A stretch of 27,897 nucleotides of DNA from Colwellia sp. GTDB taxonomy: Bacteria; Pseudomonadota; Gammaproteobacteria; Enterobacterales; Alteromonadaceae. Below the pieces are notes generated by a model. That model saw only the letters and a program-made list of their open reading frames with translations. It searched no databases and had not been told where the DNA came from. The position numbers were made by a program, and so were the translations under genes. The stretch is taken from contig DPHE01000073.1 of NCBI GenBank assembly GCA_003521815.1, positions 1 through 27,897 of the forward strand, given 5' to 3'. Shown here one piece after another: positions 23,588 to 27,897 of this stretch (positions within the stretch are counted from its first letter, which is position 1; every line of letters starts with the position of its first letter).

Positions 23588-24041
23588 ACATGTTTCACCA
23601 ATGGTTTCTGCGGCTACGGAGCGCTGATTAACGTAGCTAACAGGATGATTTAAAATGTTTTTATAGATAAATCCTTGGAGGTTTTATGTGGTGTTATTAA
23701 ATGTCTTATTTGATAACGGGAGAATAGCTCAAAATTATAACTTTAGTTAATTATTTGAAAAAAGAATAGCGAACTAAGTAAACAAAGAAGTGATTAGCGT
23801 AAAAGATAGGCGATATAAAACCAAGTAGCAGTTATATTCCACCCTTAAGGATCTCATTAAAGGTGTCATTAATCATTCAGTTTATTGCGCTTATTGAATA
23901 CTTGCAGGCCAAATTTTAAATATTGCTTGTCCAGTGATCAAAGTTATTTATTTAACCCTTTTGTTCACGTATGCATAAAGGTTAAAATAAAGTTAATTCG
24001 TTTACGTATTGATTATATTGGCTAGAAAACAAGGTCTTCTT
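23588..24041. other. Gap upstream of the thioesterase gene
   Basis: The part nearest 23588-23683 is the decayed 5' end of the barrel gene. The remaining 360 or so bases are AT-rich and show no gene. They should hold the thioesterase promoter. Confidence 0.4.
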
Positions 24042-24446
24042 ATGAGTAAAATTTATCATCATCCGGTACAAATTTATTATGAAGATACCGATCATTCTGG
24101 TGTGGTTTATCATCCTAATTTTTTAAAATACTTTGAACGAGCCCGTGAGCATGTTATTGACAGTGATCGCTTAGCCAAATTGTGGAATGACAAAGGCTTA
24201 GGATTTGCCGTTTATAAAGCTAATTTAACTTTTCAAGACGGCGTAGAGTTTGCTGAAATCTGTGATATTCGTACCCGTTTTAGTCTTGATGGAAAATATA
24301 AAACCTTATGGAAACAAGAAGTGTGGCGTACTAATGCGACCAAGCCTGCGGTAATTGGTGAGATTGAAATGGTTTGTTTGGATAAAGAAAAACGTTTACA
24401 TCCTATTCCTGATGAAATATTAATTCCGCTAACATCCAGTTATTAA
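24042..24446 (+). CDS. YbgC-type acyl-CoA thioesterase (hot-dog fold)
   Basis: This 134-residue protein is a 4-hydroxybenzoyl-CoA thioesterase-type hot-dog enzyme expected to hydrolyse acyl-CoA in the cytoplasm. The start is the ATG at 24042, with AAGG seven bases upstream; an in-frame TTG 33 bases earlier is rejected. The family signature is IYYEDTDHSGVVYHPNFLKY near residue 9, with the catalytic Asp in EDTD, followed by FERAREHVI. The length equals E. coli YbgC. In E. coli ybgC is part of the tol-pal cluster; here it stands alone between a pseudogene and a hypothetical gene, so the name YbgC is not transferred. Its preferred acyl chain is unknown. Confidence 0.9.
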   Translation: MSKIYHHPVQIYYEDTDHSGVVYHPNFLKYFERAREHVIDSDRLAKLWNDKGLGFAVYKANLTFQDGVEFAEICDIRTRFSLDGKYKTLWKQEVWRTNATKPAVIGEIEMVCLDKEKRLHPIPDEILIPLTSSY

Positions 24447-24607
24447 TTTTCTTTTTTTGTGATGAACTTATCCGCTAACCTCGTTATTTAGCAAATCAAA
24501 AGCATACGCGTATTTGTCGAGTGATCTATACCCAAGCGTATTCAAAATACAGAGATTAATATCTGAAAATTATCGTTAGCGGTAGACCAGTTTTAGTGCA
24601 TTAGGTT

Positions 24608-24916
24608 TTATGGAAGATGGCTTTGTTCAAAACCGGCCAGTACAGTAAATAACTGTTCAATTTTTTTCACTAGCGGAATCAGTAAGGCTTGCTGAGTTTT
24701 ATTTTCTTGCCAATGCAGGAAATCATCCGCAATTTCTTGAACATAAGGTTGAAAGGTATTGGCCGAACAAGTAAAACCAGCCTCTTTTTTGAAAACGGCT
24801 TCAAAACTGGCTTTTTTCTTATCACGTAGATCGGCTAAAGTGGCATCAGCGGTTAACGATTTTGTTAAAATCACTGAAATGTTTTCGATTAATTGTTGTT
24901 CTATCGCTTTGGTCAT
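24608..24916 (-). CDS. Hypothetical protein, 102 residues
   Basis: I do not recognise a characterised family. The protein starts at an ATG (24916) with only a weak AAAGAAA ribosome site, and reads MTKAIEQQLIENISVILTKS. It is predicted to be all-helical and soluble, with a charged centre (DLRDKKKASFEAVFKKEAGF) and one cysteine. No signal peptide or membrane span is seen. It is convergent with the thioesterase gene and lies upstream of epmB in map order, on the same strand as epmB, 180 bases from its stop. Composition matches its neighbours, which supports a real gene. Confidence 0.6.
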   Translation of the reverse strand: MTKAIEQQLIENISVILTKSLTADATLADLRDKKKASFEAVFKKEAGFTCSANTFQPYVQEIADDFLHWQENKTQQALLIPLVKKIEQLFTVLAGFEQSHLP

Positions 24917-25096
24917 GGTGTTTTCTTTGTAGGTTATAGTGGTTAATAAGGTTGTCGTACAAAATAATATGCGCTCTGAATTGTCACATAAGATATATTT
25001 ATCTAGCTTAAAGTACTGCTTACAACCAATTATGTCAGACTATTTGCTTTATGTTTAGTGTTGTTGTGCGTTAACTTACTCAGTACGGTTGAAACA

Positions 25097-26137
25097 CTAT
25101 GTCAAATTAATTGGGGTTTTGTTAGCTTGCCCTGCAATTTCTTTTACGAGCTTAGGCATTAAAAACCCCGGTAATGTCGCGAGCATTTCATTCATAATAT
25201 TTACCGCTTCGTCTTCTTTAACATCAAAATGTGCTACACCTTGTACCGGGTCAAAAAGGTGTAAATAGTAAGGCTGAATACCGGCATAAAACATCTTTTC
25301 ACTTAGCTCAATCAAGATCTCTGCTTTATCATTAATCCCTTTAAGTAAGACACTTTGATTAAATAATGGAATTCTAGCATCACGTAACGGTTCAAGTGCG
25401 GCAGTGAACTCATCATCAATTTCGTTGCCATGATTGATATGCAACACCATGGTGGCTTTTAAACGAGTATTTTTGAGTAAAGTCACTAGATTACTTGTGA
25501 TGCGATTGGGTATTACCACGGGTAATCGCGTATGGATGCGTAGCCATTTAACATGAGAAATTTTCTCTATTTGTGTAACTAGCCAAGTTAAATGTTGATC
25601 GCTTGCCATTAAGGGATCGCCACCACTAAAAATTACTTCTGATATTTCTGTATGCGATGTGATGTAGTTTAAAGCGGCTTGCCAATGTTGCTTACTTGGG
25701 CTGTTGTCTTGATAAGGAAAATGTCGACGAAAACAATAACGGCAATTGATCGCACAACCTGATTTAACTATCATTAGCACACGATGTTTATATTTATGCA
25801 GTAACCCTGGCGCGACTGTATCGTGCTCTTGTAATGGATCGGTAACAAAGCCCTCAGTAACCACAAACTCACTTGATAATGGCATGACTTGTTTTAAAAG
25901 CGGATCGTTAATATCGCCTTTTTTAATCCGTTTAATAAAAGGCAAAGGTACTCGAACTGGAAATAATTTTCGCGCTTTGAAATGTTGTAAATACTGTTCA
26001 GGATCAATCTTAACTAAGGTGAGTAATTTTTCTGGCTCAGTAATTACTTCCCGTAAATCTTTTTGCCATAATTTTTGCTCACAAAGATGCAAATCATTGT
26101 CTATTTGGGTTATTATCTGCGGTAATTCAAATTCCAA
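25097..26137 (-). CDS. epmB: EF-P-(beta-lysine) pathway lysine 2,3-aminomutase EpmB
   Basis: EpmB is a radical SAM, PLP-dependent aminomutase that converts lysine to beta-lysine, which EpmA attaches to Lys34 of EF-P. The radical SAM cluster ligands are in GCAINCRYCFRRHFPY (C-x3-C-x2-C). SGGDPLMASD, LRIHTRLPVVIPNRI and NQSVLLKGIND match the E. coli enzyme closely. The C terminus is KEIAGQANKTPINLT. The open frame extends back to a TTG at 26197, but the start is not obvious because no ATG lies near the homologous N terminus. The TTG at 26137 gives 346 residues (E. coli 342) and leaves 79 bases for promoters shared with divergent efp, so I prefer it. No good ribosome site marks either choice. 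Confidence 0.93.
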   Translation of the reverse strand: MEFELPQIITQIDNDLHLCEQKLWQKDLREVITEPEKLLTLVKIDPEQYLQHFKARKLFPVRVPLPFIKRIKKGDINDPLLKQVMPLSSEFVVTEGFVTDPLQEHDTVAPGLLHKYKHRVLMIVKSGCAINCRYCFRRHFPYQDNSPSKQHWQAALNYITSHTEISEVIFSGGDPLMASDQHLTWLVTQIEKISHVKWLRIHTRLPVVIPNRITSNLVTLLKNTRLKATMVLHINHGNEIDDEFTAALEPLRDARIPLFNQSVLLKGINDKAEILIELSEKMFYAGIQPYYLHLFDPVQGVAHFDVKEDEAVNIMNEMLATLPGFLMPKLVKEIAGQANKTPINLT

Positions 26138-26216
26138 TGGTAAATTTCTATTCAGTAATGATGTAACTATGCTGTGTAGTTTAAAGGTTATCAACAAATA
26201 TTAAAAGAGTACACTT

Positions 26217-26786
26217 ATGGCGAATTTCAGTACCAACCAGTTTAAAGCAGGGCTTAAAATCATGCTTGATGGCGAACCATGTAACATTATTGAAAATGAA
26301 TTAGTTAAACCAGGCAAGGGACAAGCGTTCAGCCGCGTTAAAATTCGTAAGTTAGTTTCAGGTAAAGTGTTAGAGAAAACCTTTAAATCGGGTGAATCTG
26401 TTGAAGGTGCCGATGTAATGGAAATAGAGTTAGCTTATCTTTATGCTGATGGTGAGTTCTGGCATTTCATGAATAATGAAACCTTTGAACAAATTGCGGC
26501 TGATGATAAAGCGGTTGCTGACACGGTTAAATGGTTGGTTGAAGGTGATGTTTGTACGATTACATTATGGAACAATACCCCTATTTCAGTGACGACTCCT
26601 AATTTTGTTGAAATTGATATAACTGAAACTGACCCAGGGCTTAAAGGTGACACAGCAGGTACAGGTGGAAAACCTGCGACTTTAGCAACTGGTGCTGTCA
26701 TTCGTGTGCCTTTGTTTGTTCAAATTGGCGAAAAAGTTAAAATAGATACGCGTTCAGGTGAATATGTATCGCGTGCGACAAAGTAG
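26217..26786 (+). CDS. efp: Translation elongation factor P
   Basis: EF-P binds between the ribosomal P and E sites and relieves stalling at proline runs. The 189-residue protein has the three beta-barrel domains of the family. It starts MANFSTNQFKAGLKIMLDGE, and the modification loop VKPGKGQAF places the lysine at residue 34, the EpmAB target. The C-terminal part, IGEKVKIDTRSGEYVSRATK, is the usual ending. The ATG at 26217 has AAGAG upstream. It diverges from epmB, which makes the donor amino acid, as in E. coli. EpmA is not in the window. A strong terminator follows. Confidence 0.98.
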   Translation: MANFSTNQFKAGLKIMLDGEPCNIIENELVKPGKGQAFSRVKIRKLVSGKVLEKTFKSGESVEGADVMEIELAYLYADGEFWHFMNNETFEQIAADDKAVADTVKWLVEGDVCTITLWNNTPISVTTPNFVEIDITETDPGLKGDTAGTGGKPATLATGAVIRVPLFVQIGEKVKIDTRSGEYVSRATK

Positions 26787-26822
26787 TGTAGTTATTCGTT
26801 AAAAGTAACTTTTGAATTGTGT

Positions 26823-26859
26823 AAAAAGCCTAAGTATTGGATGAATGCTTAGGCTTTTT
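26823..26859 (+). terminator. Rho-independent terminator of efp
   Basis: AAAAAGCCTAAG and CTTAGGCTTTTT pair perfectly over 12 bases around a 13-base loop, ending in a T run, 36 bases after efp. Confidence 0.92.
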
Positions 26860-27017
26860 ACTATTATAACAGTGCTAAATAAAATGCTTCCACAGATATA
26901 AGTAAACATATAGCCCCCTTTAAGTGCCTCGCTAATTAGTATAGAGAAACAGAGGATGGATAGTAAATGCGTTTGATTATTTTTAATTAATTACACTATC
27001 ACTTTATCTATTGTGGT

Positions 27018-27034
27018 GTTATAATCTCGCGCCC
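27018..27034 (+). promoter_or_regulatory. Candidate spc operon promoter (extended -10)
   Basis: A perfect TATAAT at 27020-27025 lies in a GTTATAAT context next to TGGTG and is followed by CTCGCGCCCGC, a GC-rich start-proximal discriminator expected at stringently controlled ribosomal promoters. From memory the segment resembles the E. coli spc promoter region, which also has GGTGTTATAAT followed by a CGCGCCC block. No clear -35 box is seen. Confidence 0.7.
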
Positions 27035-27205
27035 GCTTACTTTGAGTATTAGTTGTAGAACTTGTATTTTCAGTGAAGGGGTAGTCTTTTTAAGGCAGTG
27101 ACGGGTCAAATTTCTGGCCTTGAATTATAACTTATCTTTTTGTTTTACTTATTGTTTTCTTTTTGGAACATGTAGCTAAAAAGATAAAAATGGAGCAAAA
27201 AATCA

Positions 27206-27574
27206 ATGATCCAAATGCAATCACAGCTGAATGTTGCTGATAACAGTGGCGCTAAGCGTGTTCAATGTATAAAGGTTCTTGGTGGCTCGCACCGTCGCTA
27301 TGCACGCATTGGTGATATCATCAAAGTTGCCGTAAAGGAAGCAAGTCCTCGCGGTAAAGTAAAAAAAGGTGATGTTGTTACTGCGGTAGTGGTGCGCACT
27401 AAGAAAGGTATTCGTCGTACAGATGGCTCTGCTATCCGTTTTGATGAAAACGCGGCTGTAATTTTGAATGCAAACTTACAACCAATTGGTACTCGTATTT
27501 TCGGGCCTGTGACACGTGAACTTCGTAATGAGAAATTTATGAAGATCGTATCATTAGCACCTGAAGTACTATAA
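27206..27574 (+). CDS. rplN: 50S ribosomal protein L14 (uL14)
   Basis: L14 is a large-subunit protein near the L19 and 16S contact at the subunit interface, and the binding site of silencing factor RsfS. The 122-residue protein is full length. It starts MIQMQSQLNVADNSGAKRVQ and contains SHRRYARIGDIIKVAVKEAS and a C-terminal GTRIFGPVTRELR motif. It is the first gene of the classical spc operon. Here it is preceded by efp rather than by rpsQ of the S10 operon. rplX follows after 12 bases. Confidence 0.99.
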   Translation: MIQMQSQLNVADNSGAKRVQCIKVLGGSHRRYARIGDIIKVAVKEASPRGKVKKGDVVTAVVVRTKKGIRRTDGSAIRFDENAAVILNANLQPIGTRIFGPVTRELRNEKFMKIVSLAPEVL

Positions 27575-27586
27575 GGAGTCACGATA

Positions 27587-27897
27587 ATGGCATCTAAGAT
27601 TCGTCGTGATGATGAAGTAATAATACTTGCAGGCAAAGACAAAGGCAAAACTGGTAAAGTTACCAAAGTTCTTGTTGAAAGCGGCAAAGTATTCGTAGAA
27701 GGCGTTAACTTAATCAAGAAACACACTAAGCCTGTACCTCAGTTACAGCAGCCTGGTGGAATCGTTGAAAAAGAAGCACCTTTGCAGGTTTCTAACGTAG
27801 CTATCCTTAACCCTAAATCGGGTAAGGCTGATCGCGTTGGTTTTAGAATTGAAGACGGCAAAAAAGTTCGTTTCTTCAAATCTGATAACGAATTAAT
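27587..27897 (+). CDS. rplX: 50S ribosomal protein L24 (uL24), 3' end cut
   Basis: L24 is an assembly-initiator protein of the large subunit. The frame opens at the ATG at 27587, behind AAGGAG, and gives 103 residues: MASKIRRDDEVIILAGKDKG, then a KOW-type segment GKTGKVTKVLVE, and near the end GKKVRFFKSDNEL. The family is about 104 residues long, so only the last codon and the stop are missing. It is the second gene of the spc operon and should be followed by rplE outside the window. Confidence 0.98.
   Translation, partial: MASKIRRDDEVIILAGKDKGKTGKVTKVLVESGKVFVEGVNLIKKHTKPVPQLQQPGGIVEKEAPLQVSNVAILNPKSGKADRVGFRIEDGKKVRFFKSDNEL

Larger units (their letters stand above)
26787..27205. other. Gap between efp and rplN
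   Basis: This 419-base gap contains, in order, the efp terminator, about 140 bases of unassigned AT-rich DNA, the spc promoter, and a leader of about 170 bases before rplN. No coding frame of interest is present. A ribosome site GGAG lies about ten bases before the rplN ATG. Confidence 0.6.

Noticed and set aside
24520..24565. TATACCCAAGCGTATTC-like segment that could be part of a dispersed repeat
   Set aside because: Only one copy is seen in this window, so repeat status cannot be supported.
1..27897. Search for CRISPR arrays, tRNA or rRNA genes, insertion sequences and prophage genes
   Set aside because: No spaced direct repeats, cloverleaf-like sequence, transposase or phage-type protein was recognised by eye in the window.

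Overview
The window is an AT-rich, gene-dense stretch of chromosome from a marine gammaproteobacterium. It is most likely an Alteromonadales member close to Colwellia or Thalassotalea. The evidence is the Gammaproteobacteria-type FadH, PssA, EpmB/EF-P and DsbD, the neighbourhood dsbD-fxsA-groES-groEL then epmB/efp (also found in E. coli), the classical aroQ-accB-accC operon, and low-GC codon use throughout. The genus is an inference; no rRNA or other marker is present.

Layout. (1) 1-488: 5' part of a propionyl-CoA synthetase gene on the minus strand. (2) 816-6644: uvrA on the minus strand, then divergent genes for an SLC13/DASS anion symporter and a YajR-like MFS transporter. (3) 6682-10858: a GreA/B-like protein gene (minus), then fadH with a FadR-like operator, then pssA. 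(4) 10895-15080: a small accessory pocket around ssb. It holds an Omp85-family outer-membrane protein translationally coupled to a two-helix membrane protein, a gene remnant, ssb with a very glutamine-rich tail, an orphan 157-residue protein and a 54-residue oxidoreductase-like protein. (5) 15184-17526: accC, accB and aroQ on the minus strand. (6) 17949-22912: dsbD (minus), then fxsA, groES and groEL (plus) behind a sigma-32-type promoter. (7) 23126-23584: a decayed OmpA-like barrel gene. (8) 24042-26786: a YbgC-type thioesterase, a hypothetical protein, and divergent epmB/efp. (9) 27206-end: rplN and rplX, the first two genes of the spc ribosomal operon, behind their own promoter.

How the genes work together. 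AroQ feeds the shikimate pathway and is linked to the two acetyl-CoA carboxylase subunits that start fatty-acid synthesis. FadH and PssA handle unsaturated fatty-acid breakdown and phosphatidylethanolamine synthesis. EpmB makes the beta-lysine that is placed on Lys34 of EF-P, encoded back to back with it. GroES and GroEL form the chaperonin.

The window is mainly housekeeping DNA and I see no clear new defence, secretion or mobile system. The points most worth a second look are: the spc operon placed directly after efp rather than after rpsQ; a groES-groEL gap of 190 nt with two hairpins; the Omp85/two-helix gene pair; and a short conserved cysteine-motif gene that falls below usual ORF cut-offs.
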